A model generated the notes under the pieces. That model was given only the letters and a program-made list of their open reading frames with translations. It did not search any database and was not told the DNA's origin. DNA of 64,000 nucleotides from Butyrivibrio sp. MB2005 (lineage in GTDB: Bacteria > Bacillota > Clostridia > Lachnospirales > Lachnospiraceae), in assembly GCF_000424285.1 (NCBI RefSeq), contig NZ_AUJP01000008.1, positions 124,001 through 188,000 on the forward strand, read 5' to 3'. Both the position numbers and the translations under genes were made by a program. Positions 44,379 to 54,397 of this stretch are shown here, piece by piece (the first letter of the stretch is position 1; the number at the start of each line of letters is the position of its first letter).

Positions 44379-45512
44379 ATGAATAAGGCTGTTTTGATTA
44401 CTCATAAGGTTTTTCCTTTGGATTCTGGAGATGCACTATATAATTGGGGAATAATAGAACATTTTTCTACAGTTGTTGATTTATGTGTTTATACATTAAT
44501 AGAAAAAGAGGGTTATAAATATAAAGATAGTAGCATAAAATATTATTCTGATTATAATTCTAGAAATTATTATTCCTCGAAAATGTATTTAGATTTAGTA
44601 GAATGTATAAGTAAAAACAAAATAAAGCTTATCTTAGTTAGCCATCATTTGATGTATTTATATCATAGGAAACTTAGAAAAAAGTTTCCAGAAGCTACAA
44701 TAATATATATATCTCACAATGTTGAATATCTTAATGATAAAGAAAGGTATAATTGTGCATTAAGAAAAAAGGCGTGGAATGAAAAGATTATTTATTTTCC
44801 TTATTCCCAAATTAGAGTGTTTAGATCCTGGCTTATAGAAAAGGAATTGCTTACAAAGTCAAATGCTTATTTATCAATTTCAAAAACCGATGCTGAGATA
44901 CATAAAAAATTATATAAGAGTATTGCTAAATGCTATTATTTAAAACCATTAATCAAATTCCCGAATACTTGTAGAAGCAAAGATAGACGATTATTTAAAA
45001 AAAAGATAATGATTTTGGGATCGATGAGTTGGTATCCAAATGTAAATGGCGTTGTTTGGTTCTGCAAAAATGTCATGAATGTTCTCGCAAGTGAAGGATA
45101 TATGCTTTATATAATTGGTTCTAACCCAGACCCTGCAATATTACAATGCAAAGAAGAATTAAGGGACAATATAATTATCACGGGAAGAGTTGAAAAAGTA
45201 GATGAGTATTTTAATATTTGTGATATAAGTATAATACCTTTATTTGAGGGTACAGGTGCAAAAATTAAGTTGTTAGAATCGATGTGCCGAGGTATTTTGA
45301 CTGTATCCACAAGTTATGCAGCAAAAGACTATGATATTTCCAACGAGATTGGAATTGCAGATTCAGGTGAAGAGTTTTTAAATCAAATTCATAAATTGGA
45401 AAATGATTTGAATTATAGACTATCAATTTATAATGGTATTAGTCAATATTGTGAAAACTATTTTTGTTTGTCAGAAGATATAAGCAAACTACTTGTAAAT
45501 GAAAGTAAATAG
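44379..45512 (+). CDS. Glycosyltransferase family 4
   Basis: A 377-residue GT-B enzyme (VLITHKVFPLDSGDALYNWG; IMILGSMSWYPNVNGVVWFCKNVM; IIITGRVEKVDEYFNICDISIIPLFEG; AKIKLLESMCRGILTVST). The MSWYPNVNGVVWF element matches the group of GT4 enzymes with conserved N-x-x-x-x-WF, as in the enzyme at 25894. GGAG is well placed. AT content is higher than in genes 29970-38954, suggesting that this part of the locus has a separate origin. Confidence 0.88.
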   Translation: MNKAVLITHKVFPLDSGDALYNWGIIEHFSTVVDLCVYTLIEKEGYKYKDSSIKYYSDYNSRNYYSSKMYLDLVECISKNKIKLILVSHHLMYLYHRKLRKKFPEATIIYISHNVEYLNDKERYNCALRKKAWNEKIIYFPYSQIRVFRSWLIEKELLTKSNAYLSISKTDAEIHKKLYKSIAKCYYLKPLIKFPNTCRSKDRRLFKKKIMILGSMSWYPNVNGVVWFCKNVMNVLASEGYMLYIIGSNPDPAILQCKEELRDNIIITGRVEKVDEYFNICDISIIPLFEGTGAKIKLLESMCRGILTVSTSYAAKDYDISNEIGIADSGEEFLNQIHKLENDLNYRLSIYNGISQYCENYFCLSEDISKLLVNESK

Positions 45513-45533
45513 ATAGTAACTGGGGAATACAAA

Positions 45534-46715
45534 ATGGAAGATAAGATAAAAGTATTGATTACGACTTTGTTTTATGACAATTATAATTACGGGGGAATAC
45601 TTCAAGCGTATGCGTTATATCATATACTTGAGAATTTTGGTTATGCAGTTGAGGAACTAAATTATAATAGAACCGAAAAAAGGACTATTAATAAGAATTT
45701 AAGTAGAATTAAAAGACTGATCAATATAACAGTAGATCCCATAAATTATTTACAGAGAAGAAAACTAATTATTGGTCAATGTGAAATGGCGGAAAAATAT
45801 AAAGAATTGTTTCCGACGGATCCAATAAAAATGGAATTTGATAAATTTATCAGTGAAGAATTTTTGGTTACTAAACTAGTATATCCAGACACAATTGATA
45901 CATTGCCAAAATATGATTGCTATATTGTGGGTGGGGACCAAATGTGGAATCCTACCTGGTTTGATAAAAACTATTTCTTATCATTTGCTAAAGGAAAAAA
46001 AATAGCATATAGCTGTAGTATAGGAAAGGATAATCTAAGCAAAAAAGAAAAGAAAAAACTGAAAGCTATGATATCATCTATTTCTGATATTTCAGTAAGA
46101 GAAAAAAATATTTACGATTGGTTACAGCAGGAAAACGTTGAGTGTATGTGGGCGGTGGATCCTGTTTTTTTACTTACTAAAGAAGAATGGATAGAAGTTA
46201 GCAATAAAAGTAAAATATCATACGAGATAAAGACACCTTACCTCTTTGCATATTTATTAGGGGATGATACACTTGCACGTACAAAGATAAAAGCGTTTGC
46301 AAAAAAGAATCAATTAAAAATAGTTGCTATTCCACATGTGTGTAGACGATACAATGCGGCAGATGAGAATTTTGCTGATTATAGTTATATGAATGTTGGA
46401 CCGAGAGAGTATATAAAATTGATTTTAAATGCGGCATGTGTAATAACTGATTCATTTCACGGGACGGCTTTTTCAATACTGTTTCACAAATCCTTTTATA
46501 GTTTTTGTAGAGTGGATGGAAAAAATGATATACCGATGAATTCAAGATTAGAGTCGATCTTATCCGAATACAATCTTACTGAAAGATTAGTGAATGTGAA
46601 TGAAATTGATAGGCTGGATTTAGATGCTGTAAATTATGTTGTATCAGATCAGTATATTGAGCAGAGAAGAAAAAACTCAATAGTCTTCATGAAAAATGCA
46701 ATAAATAAGAAATGA
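45534..46715 (+). CDS. Polysaccharide pyruvyl transferase family protein
   Basis: A 393-residue enzyme of the CsaB/EpsO/WcaK family. NYNYGGILQAYALYHILENFGY is the N-terminal glycine-rich element, YIVGGDQMWNPTWFDKNYF (about 132-150) and CVITDSFHGTAFSILFHKSF (about 301-320) are the diagnostic motifs. It would add pyruvate from phosphoenolpyruvate as a ketal to a sugar. It is the last gene before a long decayed stretch, so the gmhA-led transcription unit probably ends here. Confidence 0.88.
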   Translation: MEDKIKVLITTLFYDNYNYGGILQAYALYHILENFGYAVEELNYNRTEKRTINKNLSRIKRLINITVDPINYLQRRKLIIGQCEMAEKYKELFPTDPIKMEFDKFISEEFLVTKLVYPDTIDTLPKYDCYIVGGDQMWNPTWFDKNYFLSFAKGKKIAYSCSIGKDNLSKKEKKKLKAMISSISDISVREKNIYDWLQQENVECMWAVDPVFLLTKEEWIEVSNKSKISYEIKTPYLFAYLLGDDTLARTKIKAFAKKNQLKIVAIPHVCRRYNAADENFADYSYMNVGPREYIKLILNAACVITDSFHGTAFSILFHKSFYSFCRVDGKNDIPMNSRLESILSEYNLTERLVNVNEIDRLDLDAVNYVVSDQYIEQRRKNSIVFMKNAINKK

Positions 46716-47423
46716 TTTTTGTGAATAATTTGTCATCTGTGATAGAGGAGTTATCGCATAATGGATATTTAAGGTATTGACAAAGGAGATGGAGCAATTA
46801 TTAGCATTAAAGAGTATCCATTAGAAATGAAAGAGGTTGCCAAAGTCAGATTATTGAGAAAATATGATCATTTTAGACATCCATGAGGAAATAATGAAAG
46901 TTTATGTATAGATTTAGGTATGAATCTGATAATTAAGATAGGATTATCCTCAGAATACAAAAATATGTATGTTTATAAGTGAAGCATCCAAGATATATTT
47001 TTATGACAGTAAGATTTAGAAATAGATTTCTAGAGAACTAAACAGAAATGTATATATATCTAGAATGGGTAACGCTACTAGGAGATGTTTAGTAGACTAA
47101 GAGATAAGATTACAACTGGGTTACAAGGAAAGAAGCGTTGGTTAAAGCTTAAGGTTTGTTAGCAGCGGGAAGAACAGATGTGTTTGGGACGGAGTAAGAG
47201 GATGGATGATTGGAGCTTCGGATTGAAGATAAGAATAATGTTGTTGAGGACTTACGAGAGAAGGACTTGTAACACAAGAAGCAGAGATTTCAGTGATACA
47301 GAGTGATTGAATCAGAGATAAGATAAATAAACTAAAAAAAGTGAGGAATGACCCTCAAAAATCTATGAGAATGGATAATGGTGGTGGATAATTTCCATCC
47401 CCAAAAAGGATTCGCTTTAGGAT
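46716..47423. other. 708-base decayed region without a gene
   Basis: No frame above about 40 codons with a ribosome site is present. A fragment reads protein-like (ISIKEYPLEMKEVAKVRL, to a TGA near 46886), and the sequence after 47000 becomes purine-rich on the plus strand with many stops in every frame. It looks like the remains of one or more lost genes between two polysaccharide gene blocks. A TTGACA box near 46777 has no matching -10. Confidence 0.5.
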
Positions 47424-48977
47424 ATGATTATTAAAGAAAGTAGAACTAAAAATGTTTCAAGAAGCTTGATATGGGGAGTGTTTTCTAGAATGGTATTAAT
47501 TGTTATGCCATTTGTATCTAGAACAGTAATGATATATACCTTAGGGATAGACTATGTTGGCTTAGGGAGTTTGTTTTCCTCTCTACTAGGGATTCTTAGT
47601 TTTGCAGAATTGGGAATGGGTTCAGCGATGGTGTATAACATGTATAAGCCGGTTGCAGACGGAGACGATGATAAGATATGTCTTCTTCTGGGATATTATC
47701 GTAAATCTTATCGTATTATTGGTTTTATAATATTGTTTTGTGGTTTAATGTGTGCACCTTTTCTAAATTATCTTGTAAAGGGTAACATACCTGATGGAAT
47801 TAATCTTCGAATGTTATTTGCAATATATATGTTCAACACAGCAATTGGATATTTTTTATTTGCATATAAAGGGGCTATTTTTTTGGCAACACAAAGGGTA
47901 GATATGTCAACAAAAATAGCAACATTTACAGGATTTGTAATGAATGTTTTGCAAATAGTAGCGATGATTATGTTTCGCAGCTATTATTTGTATGCACTGT
48001 TGATACCATTGTTTACCATTGTTCAAAATATCATTATAGCAAGGGTTGCTGATAAGAAATATCCGCAATATATTCCAAAGAGTGGAATTGCGGAAAAGGA
48101 TGTTGCTTCGATTAGACGAAATGTTTCTGGTATTGTATTCCAAAAGTTTGGGGGTATCGTATTGACTAGCGCAGATGCAGTAGTGATATCCTCTTTTCTT
48201 GGATTAAATTTTTTGGGTATTTACAATGGTTATTGGAGCATTATAACTGCTCTTGTAAGCTTGCTAGGAGTTCTCCATACTGCAATTATTCCAGCCATAG
48301 GAAATAGTCTTGTTTTGGAGGATAAAGAAAAAAATTATTGCGATTTTAAAAAGTTTAATTTTCTATATGCATGGGTACTTATATGGTGGTGCGCATGTCT
48401 ACTATGCATGTTTAATCCTTTTATGAGGTTGTGGCAAGGATCAGAGAATATATTTGATGAATCAGTAGTTTTGCTATTTGTAATATTCTTTTTTGTTCAT
48501 CACATTGGTGATTTTTCATATCTGTATAAGGAAGCATGTGGTTTATGGTGGGAAGGTAAACTTGTTCCACTAATATCTTCATTGGTTAATATTACATTAA
48601 ATGTTTTGTTGGTTCAGAGCATAGGAATAGCCGGTATTTTACTGTCGACGATAATCAGCATAGGATTTATCAATATACCGTTCGGAGGAAAAGTGTTATT
48701 TCAAGGATATTTTAAGCGAAAGAGCTACTATTTAAGCTTTTTATTTGATATTATAAAATATTTTGCGATATGTATTGTTGTATCACTTATTACATATGCG
48801 TTATGTTCTGTTTATACTGTGAATAGCGATTTGGTTATGCTTATTAAAAATGGTATCATTTGTTTGGTTGTTCCCAATATTATTCTTTATTTTATATTTT
48901 GTAGAACAACAAACTATAAGAATGCGAAATTGTTTGTGAAGGAGGCGTTATTCCAGTCAAGAGGGATTATGCGATGA
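47424..48977 (+). CDS. Wzx-like polysaccharide flippase (second copy)
   Basis: A 517-residue protein with 12-14 helices (SRSLIWGVFSRMVLIVMPFVSR at the N-terminus; LGSLFSSLLGILSFAELGMGSAMVYNMYKPV; FQKFGGIVLTSADAVVISSFLG). It is clearly homologous to the flippase at 14600. It would flip undecaprenyl-linked repeats of the block 47424-63269. The ribosome site is weak (AGGAT next to the ATG). It overlaps the next gene by four bases (ATGA). Confidence 0.88.
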   Translation: MIIKESRTKNVSRSLIWGVFSRMVLIVMPFVSRTVMIYTLGIDYVGLGSLFSSLLGILSFAELGMGSAMVYNMYKPVADGDDDKICLLLGYYRKSYRIIGFIILFCGLMCAPFLNYLVKGNIPDGINLRMLFAIYMFNTAIGYFLFAYKGAIFLATQRVDMSTKIATFTGFVMNVLQIVAMIMFRSYYLYALLIPLFTIVQNIIIARVADKKYPQYIPKSGIAEKDVASIRRNVSGIVFQKFGGIVLTSADAVVISSFLGLNFLGIYNGYWSIITALVSLLGVLHTAIIPAIGNSLVLEDKEKNYCDFKKFNFLYAWVLIWWCACLLCMFNPFMRLWQGSENIFDESVVLLFVIFFFVHHIGDFSYLYKEACGLWWEGKLVPLISSLVNITLNVLLVQSIGIAGILLSTIISIGFINIPFGGKVLFQGYFKRKSYYLSFLFDIIKYFAICIVVSLITYALCSVYTVNSDLVMLIKNGIICLVVPNIILYFIFCRTTNYKNAKLFVKEALFQSRGIMR

Positions 48978-49903
48978 TGTATTTTGTAAGAATATTTTTA
49001 GTAGTGCTTATTTTTATAGCATTATATGAATTTCTTGAATTATTATATCGCAATACACAATCGTTTAAGAATAGTCAAGGCGGGTGTCAGTTTTTTAAGA
49101 AAGTTCCGTATGATCTAGACATGGTTAATATTGGATCTGGTCCGGGAAGATATGGCATATCATACGAGTATTATGATTCACATGGTTTTAATTTCGCAAC
49201 AGCTCCACAAAGTTATAAAACGGGTTTTAGTTTGCTAAAAAGATTTAAGAATCATATAAAAAAAGACGCAGTTGTTATAATAATAGTTATGAGTCCGCTA
49301 TCTTTTGGAAGAAATAATGATCATGATCGTCCAGGATATATGGATAAGTTTTATGGGATTTTACCTAAAGAAGATATAGATAACTATTCGTTATTTCGCT
49401 TTTGGGTAACTAAGCATCCGTTAGCGTGTCTTTTTTTTAAAAAAATAAAGAGACTAATTTTTCAAGAACAGAAAGATATTGGTAAGCAAGATGACACAGT
49501 ACCATCAGTGGTTAATGTTTGGAAAAGTGAGTTCAATTTGACAGATTTATATAATTCTGCGCAGGCGATAAAACACAAAGAAGCATTCATTGAAAAAACG
49601 CAGATTTTGAACGATTGCATTGATTTTTGTGAAGAAATGGCATGGCATCCAATTCTTGTTATTCCACCAATACCATCAGAAACTAGGGAGTTTATTAGCT
49701 ATGATTTTGTAAAAGTCTTTGTTTATGATAATATAAAGCCCGTTCTTAGTAAACACAAGGGACTTAAAGTATTAAACTACTATGATGATGCAAGATTCGA
49801 TAACGTATGTTTTATGAATGATATATTCATGAATGATTTTGGTAGAGAGAAATTTTCAAAAATCTTATTTACTGATATTCGGAAAGAAGAAGGGATAGTA
49901 TAA
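48974..49903 (+). CDS. Membrane-anchored SGNH-like hydrolase/acyltransferase, putative
   Basis: A 309-residue protein with an N-terminal membrane anchor (residues 3-22) and an extracytoplasmic domain. MVNIGSGPGRYGISYEYYDSHGFNFA has a GS at the position of an SGNH nucleophile block, VIIIVMSPLSFGR is a second strand, and MNDIFMNDFGREKFSKIL near the C-terminus resembles the D-x-x-H block, although the histidine is not obvious. It may esterify or de-esterify the glycan outside the cell. DltD-like or DUF1574-like folds are alternatives. Confidence 0.5.
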   Translation: MMYFVRIFLVVLIFIALYEFLELLYRNTQSFKNSQGGCQFFKKVPYDLDMVNIGSGPGRYGISYEYYDSHGFNFATAPQSYKTGFSLLKRFKNHIKKDAVVIIIVMSPLSFGRNNDHDRPGYMDKFYGILPKEDIDNYSLFRFWVTKHPLACLFFKKIKRLIFQEQKDIGKQDDTVPSVVNVWKSEFNLTDLYNSAQAIKHKEAFIEKTQILNDCIDFCEEMAWHPILVIPPIPSETREFISYDFVKVFVYDNIKPVLSKHKGLKVLNYYDDARFDNVCFMNDIFMNDFGREKFSKILFTDIRKEEGIV

Positions 49904-49906
49904 GGA

Positions 49907-50887
49907 ATGTTGCAGGAAAATGGTGTTATGAATGAAATGCCATATTATAAGCTATACAATGGAGTTATGATTCCATTTATGGGCTTTGGTGTAGGTACTG
50001 TAAAGCCTGAGATGTCATTAAATAAATATGCGATATTGTATATGAAGGAAAAAGTAAAAAATGTTTTAGTACCTAACTATAAAATTAGTAATAGATATCC
50101 TGTAAGAAGAGATATGCTTAAGACTAAGAAAATAGCAGGTGTTATAGATTATGCAGTGGATATATGTGGATGTCGTTTGTTTGATACAGCTAGAGCCTAT
50201 CAAAAAAGTGAATACTATTTAGGAAACGCCATCAAACCGTATGTACAAAACGATAGAGATGATTTCTTTATTATTACAAAAGTCACAAATCAAGCACAAG
50301 CCACACATGGTGTTCGTGAATGTTATGAGGAATCTCTCAAAGAATTACAAATGGAATATGTTGATTTGTTAATGCTACACTGGCCTCAGACAGATACATT
50401 TGTAGAAGCATGGAAAGAACTTGAGAATATATATTTCGAAGGAAAATGCAAAGCCATCGGTGTGTGCAATTGTAATATAAAACATTTAGAGATGTTAATG
50501 AAAAATTGTGACGTAATACCAATGGTAAATGAAATCGAGTGTCATCCACTATTGCAGCAAAATGATGTCATAGAATTTTGTTCAAAAAATAATATTCAGG
50601 TAATTGCACATACACCTACAGGTAGAATGGATAAAAGAATAATTGATGGATTAAAAGATATTGCAGAAATGCATAATGTATCAGTAGCGGATATAATTAT
50701 GTGTTGGCATTATAAGAGAGGGATTATACCAATACCGAACAGTATAAATACAAGACACTTAAAAGATAATTTTTCAGCAATATCAAAAACAAACCTAACA
50801 GACGATGAAATGGAGTCAGTAAAGAAGCTGAACTGTGATGTAAGAATATGGCCGGATCCGGACAATTGCGATTTTTCTGTGTTATAA
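49907..50887 (+). CDS. Aldo/keto reductase
   Basis: A 326-residue (or about 319 from ATG 49928) NADPH-dependent reductase. The catalytic tetrad is visible: Asp and Tyr in LFDTARAYQKSEYYLG, Lys in FIITKVTN, His in LLMLHWPQTD. Later segments GKCKAIGVCNCN, VNEIECHPLLQQ and IPIPNSINTRHLKDN are typical. In a polysaccharide locus it could reduce a keto sugar or keto acid precursor. An insertion between residues 25 and 70 (KPEMSLNKYAILYMKEK and onward) is unusual for the family. Confidence 0.9.
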   Translation: MLQENGVMNEMPYYKLYNGVMIPFMGFGVGTVKPEMSLNKYAILYMKEKVKNVLVPNYKISNRYPVRRDMLKTKKIAGVIDYAVDICGCRLFDTARAYQKSEYYLGNAIKPYVQNDRDDFFIITKVTNQAQATHGVRECYEESLKELQMEYVDLLMLHWPQTDTFVEAWKELENIYFEGKCKAIGVCNCNIKHLEMLMKNCDVIPMVNEIECHPLLQQNDVIEFCSKNNIQVIAHTPTGRMDKRIIDGLKDIAEMHNVSVADIIMCWHYKRGIIPIPNSINTRHLKDNFSAISKTNLTDDEMESVKKLNCDVRIWPDPDNCDFSVL

Positions 50888-50902
50888 GGAAGATAATTGA
50901 AA

Positions 50903-51571
50903 ATGAAAAGTATTATTAAAAAAATTTATATGGCGATTACAAAACTATGGGGGGTTTCACCAATTAAGTTTATATGGTGGAATTTTTGTTCTAGAAGGAT
51001 AACGAGACTTGGAAAACATTATATTTACCCATATTTCGGAACGCATATAACAGTGGACAAATCAGCACATATTGAATTGAACGGAGATTTGTTTCTTAAT
51101 GCATATAAGATAAGAGGTTCAAAGCAAGAATGCCTGGTAGTGCTTCGGAAAGGTGCTAAATGGGTGATTAATGGTGAAACATATCTATACTATGGAGCAG
51201 GAGTTCAGGTTCATAATAATGCAGAACTAACCACGGGACGTTTATATATGAATACAGGTAGTATTATAATTTGTGGTCTCAAAATTAATTTGGGTGATGT
51301 TGTATCGATGGCAAGGATGTCAAGTATACTGGATGATGATCATCATCCTATATACAATTCGGAAGGAAAAATAATAAATAGTGCGAAAGAGATTGTGATT
51401 GGAAATAATGTTTTAATAGGAATGAAGGCATCAATACTTAAAGGGGCTACTATAGGAGATCAATGTGTTATTGGAGCTAATAGTCTTGTGGGAAATATAA
51501 TTCCTTCTAATACTATGGTTGGGCAAACAGGTGTGAGGCCTATAGCAAAAGATATCACATGGGAGCGATAA
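50903..51571 (+). CDS. Left-handed beta-helix acyltransferase
   Basis: A 222-residue protein with hexapeptide-like repeats through the C-terminal two thirds (ITVDKSAHIELNGDLFLNA; GRLYMNTGSIIICGLKINLGD; IVIGNNVLIGMKASILKGATIGDQCVIGANSLV). ILDDDHHPIYN is the usual active-site histidine loop. It would acylate a sugar. TTG 50897 is an alternative start with closer AAGGAAG spacing. It overlaps neither neighbour but is separated by only a few bases from both. Confidence 0.83.
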   Translation: MKSIIKKIYMAITKLWGVSPIKFIWWNFCSRRITRLGKHYIYPYFGTHITVDKSAHIELNGDLFLNAYKIRGSKQECLVVLRKGAKWVINGETYLYYGAGVQVHNNAELTTGRLYMNTGSIIICGLKINLGDVVSMARMSSILDDDHHPIYNSEGKIINSAKEIVIGNNVLIGMKASILKGATIGDQCVIGANSLVGNIIPSNTMVGQTGVRPIAKDITWER

Positions 51572-51573
51572 AA

Positions 51574-52746
51574 ATGGTAGATGCTTATAAAGGAGAAAAG
51601 TGTAATGGATGCAAGATGTGTGCGGATATTTGCCCTAAACATGCAATCAGCTTCCGAGATGATGAAAAGGGATTTTGGTACCCAATAGTAAATTATGATG
51701 AATGCATAAGATGTAATTTATGCGAAAAAAAGTGTCCCCATAATAATGAATATGAGAAAAAGAATGATGTTTGCAATACTTATGCAGCGTGGTTGTTGAA
51801 TGATGAGATAAGACTTAATTGTACGTCAGGCGGTGTGTCATACGCATTTAATAAGTATATTGTGGATAAGGGTGGTTATGCTGTTGGGTGTAGATATACA
51901 AAAGACTATAAAGGAGCGGAGCAGTTTGTTGCAAATAACAATGATGATCTATTGCTACTTACGCAATCAAAGTATCTTCAGTCTGATACACAAGGTATAT
52001 ATAGGAGAGTAAAAGAATTGCTCGATTCTGGAAAGCTGGTTATATTTACTGGTGCTCCATGCCATAATTCAGCGTTGAACAATTTCTTAGGAAAAGAATA
52101 TGAAAATCTGATACAAGTTGAATTTATATGCTTGGGAATTTCTTCGCCTTATGCACACAGGAAGTATATTGATTATTTGGAAGAGAAGTTCAATTCGAAG
52201 GTAGTATATTTTAAATCTAAAGACAAGCGATATGGGTGGAATAATTTCGGAACGTATGCACGCTTTGAAAATGGCGAAGAATACTTTTCACAAAGAGGAA
52301 AAGATCCCAAAACAGTTAGTTATCATCAAAAACTTACGATTAGAGAAGCTTGCGAGAAATGCAAATGTAAAAGTGATGAGCGAGCGGCAGATATCACAAT
52401 TGCTGATTTTTGGGGAATAGAGCAAGATGAGAGAAATCCTTATCTTGAACATGGTACATCGGCAATAATTATTTCGTCAAATAAAGGTCAGGAATTCTTT
52501 AATCAGGTATCTGATAGTTTGGGATATTATGAAAAAACCAAAAATGATGTTATTAGAGAAAATCCGGCTTTTTTAGAATGTGTAAAGGTTTCAAAGTTCA
52601 GTACTGATTTTTTTAAAAATATAGGCAGTATGCCATATGATATGTTGGTAGAGAAATACACAAAACAGGGAAGTACATTTGTAAGGTTTTTGAACCTTAT
52701 TTTGAGAACTGTAGTAAAACACGTTAAAGGAGATAACAAAAAATGA
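51574..52746 (+). CDS. Coenzyme F420 hydrogenase beta-subunit-like iron-sulfur protein
   Basis: A 390-residue protein. Two [4Fe-4S] motifs lie at the N-terminus (CNGCKMCADICP and CIRCNLCEKKCP), followed by the FrhB-like domain (LNCTSGGVSYAFNKYIVDKGG, VIFTGAPCHNSALNNFLG, LTIREACEKCKCKSDERAADITIADFWG). Such proteins are common beside pyruvyl transferases and acetyltransferases in Lachnospiraceae polysaccharide loci and presumably carry out a flavin/Fe-S redox step on a sugar or acyl group. ATG 51574 has GGAG eight bases ahead, inside the preceding gene's end. Confidence 0.9.
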   Translation: MVDAYKGEKCNGCKMCADICPKHAISFRDDEKGFWYPIVNYDECIRCNLCEKKCPHNNEYEKKNDVCNTYAAWLLNDEIRLNCTSGGVSYAFNKYIVDKGGYAVGCRYTKDYKGAEQFVANNNDDLLLLTQSKYLQSDTQGIYRRVKELLDSGKLVIFTGAPCHNSALNNFLGKEYENLIQVEFICLGISSPYAHRKYIDYLEEKFNSKVVYFKSKDKRYGWNNFGTYARFENGEEYFSQRGKDPKTVSYHQKLTIREACEKCKCKSDERAADITIADFWGIEQDERNPYLEHGTSAIIISSNKGQEFFNQVSDSLGYYEKTKNDVIRENPAFLECVKVSKFSTDFFKNIGSMPYDMLVEKYTKQGSTFVRFLNLILRTVVKHVKGDNKK

Positions 52747-52976
52747 ATGAAAAATTCGAAAAGATTTTTATTGAATCGCTAGGATTGGGAGAGGATTTTG
52801 AGGTAACAGAGGACTTGAAACCTGGAGATATTCAAGAATGGGATTCTATGGGGAATCTTACACTTATTGGAAATCTTGAAGAACAGTTTGGAATAGAGTT
52901 TTCGTTTGATGATTTAATGAACATATCTAATGTGGGTTCACTAAAAGAAGTTATAAGACGAATGGTAGAAGGGTGA
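52743..52976 (+). CDS. Acyl carrier protein
   Basis: A 77-residue acidic four-helix carrier. IQEWDSMGNLTLIGNLEEQFG contains the DS(M) phosphopantetheine attachment site (Ser near residue 35). The GTP-like loop and F-x-F-DDLMNISNVGSLKEVI C-terminal helix fit PCP/ACP domains of dedicated systems rather than fatty-acid AcpP. It overlaps the Fe-S gene by four bases and is separated by three bases from the symporter, so all are coexpressed. It would carry the acyl group activated by the adenylate-forming enzyme at 54398. Confidence 0.9.
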   Translation: MNEKFEKIFIESLGLGEDFEVTEDLKPGDIQEWDSMGNLTLIGNLEEQFGIEFSFDDLMNISNVGSLKEVIRRMVEG

Positions 52977-52979
52977 ACT

Positions 52980-54380
52980 ATGGTGCAATTAGTAATTGTT
53001 ATAGGGTATTTCCTTATTACTTTTCTTACCGGAATTTTAGCGCGAAAAAAAACTGTAAATTCAAAAGCGTTTGATGGTGCCGGGTTGGGAATGCTTTTAT
53101 GTGTAATGGTTGGTGCTGGAGAATGGATGGGGGGAACAGCGACGACGGGGGTATCTGAGTATGGATATATTTATGGTATTTCTGGTGCTTGGTATACAAT
53201 TGCAAATGGTATAGGGATATGCGTGTTAGCAGCTTTTTTTGCAAAACTGTTTAGAAGCATAGAGAAGCCAACTGTAGCTGGAATAATTGGTAATTATATA
53301 GGGCAGAAGGCTAGATTTGTTTCAGCATGTATTCTTATTTTTGTTATGGTTACAGTAGGTACATCTCAGATGATAGCGCTAGGGACCTTAGGTCAGGCGC
53401 TTTTTGGTTTTGATCCTAATATTTCAATAATAGTATTAGGGTGTGGAGTTCTTATATATACAGTATTAGGTGGTATGGTTGCAGTAGGCTATACCAATAT
53501 CCTGCATATGATTGTAATGTATGCGGGGATTGTTCTAGCATTGGTAGTTTCATCAAATAAAGTTGGTGGGATTTCAAATTTAGTAACATCTTTAGATGAT
53601 TCTTTTTTTTCAATGAGCAGTATTGGTATTCCAAAGGTGTCTTCGTGGGTTACAGCATCTGTTTTGGGAGCGTGCACAGCGCAGGCTGGTCTACAGCCCA
53701 TTTTAGCAGCTAAAGATGAGAAAACGGCCATCTCTTCATCGTTTTTAATTGCATTATTGGTTGCTCCCTTTGGCATATTCACGGCATTACTTGGTATGAT
53801 ATCAAAAACTATATATCCAAATTTGGAGAATGCAAAGATGGCACTTCCAACGTTATTAATGAATCTATCTCCATTGGTAGGAGGTTTGGTTATGGCTTCT
53901 ATCTTTGCGGCGATACTTTCTACAGCATCTCCCATTTTTTTATCGTGCGGAACTTTGTTTAGCAGGGATGTATATAGTTACCTTAAGCAGAATAAGACAA
54001 ATGAAAAGCTGCTTGATTCGCAGGTATTGAAAGTGGCTCGTATCTCAACAGCACTTTTGGGAGGGGGGTGCATAGCAATTTCTGTACTGTTGAGAAATGC
54101 ATCGACTATTTTGGATATAGTTTATTTTGCATATAGCCTTAGAGGATGCTTGTTTGTTATTTTACTTTTTGGTATTTATTGGAAACAATTACATGAAGAA
54201 GCAGCTGTGATTGCTATGGTGTTTTCTGGAATTGTGGGATTAGGTTGGGTGAGTTATAAGAGTATTTTTCATACATACCCTATATTTCCATATTTCTCAG
54301 AGACATATGCTACTTTGTTAGTGGCTGTCATCTCAACTGTTATAATTAATACTATCGTAAATCATAATTCAAAGAACTGA
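52980..54380 (+). CDS. Sodium:solute symporter family transporter
   Basis: A 466-residue protein with about 13 helices. MVGAGEWMGGTATTGVSEYGYIYG (about 42-65), GGMVAVGYTNILHMIVMYAG (the substrate/Na+ site region of TM5-6 in LeuT-fold numbering) and ASIFAAILSTASPIFLSCGTLFSRDVY identify the SSS family (PutP/PanF/acetate types). It would import a small organic acid or similar solute. Its place between an ACP and an adenylate-forming ligase suggests that it supplies the acyl precursor for glycan modification; that is inference. Confidence 0.88.
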   Translation: MVQLVIVIGYFLITFLTGILARKKTVNSKAFDGAGLGMLLCVMVGAGEWMGGTATTGVSEYGYIYGISGAWYTIANGIGICVLAAFFAKLFRSIEKPTVAGIIGNYIGQKARFVSACILIFVMVTVGTSQMIALGTLGQALFGFDPNISIIVLGCGVLIYTVLGGMVAVGYTNILHMIVMYAGIVLALVVSSNKVGGISNLVTSLDDSFFSMSSIGIPKVSSWVTASVLGACTAQAGLQPILAAKDEKTAISSSFLIALLVAPFGIFTALLGMISKTIYPNLENAKMALPTLLMNLSPLVGGLVMASIFAAILSTASPIFLSCGTLFSRDVYSYLKQNKTNEKLLDSQVLKVARISTALLGGGCIAISVLLRNASTILDIVYFAYSLRGCLFVILLFGIYWKQLHEEAAVIAMVFSGIVGLGWVSYKSIFHTYPIFPYFSETYATLLVAVISTVIINTIVNHNSKN

Positions 54381-54397
54381 GAGTGAGAGGAATCGTA

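Noticed and set aside
46770..46810. Promoter at TTGACA near 46777
   Set aside because: No acceptable -10 lies 15-19 bases downstream and no gene follows within 600 bases.
53489..53935. 148-codon minus-strand frame
   Set aside because: It is antisense to the clearly assigned sodium:solute symporter.
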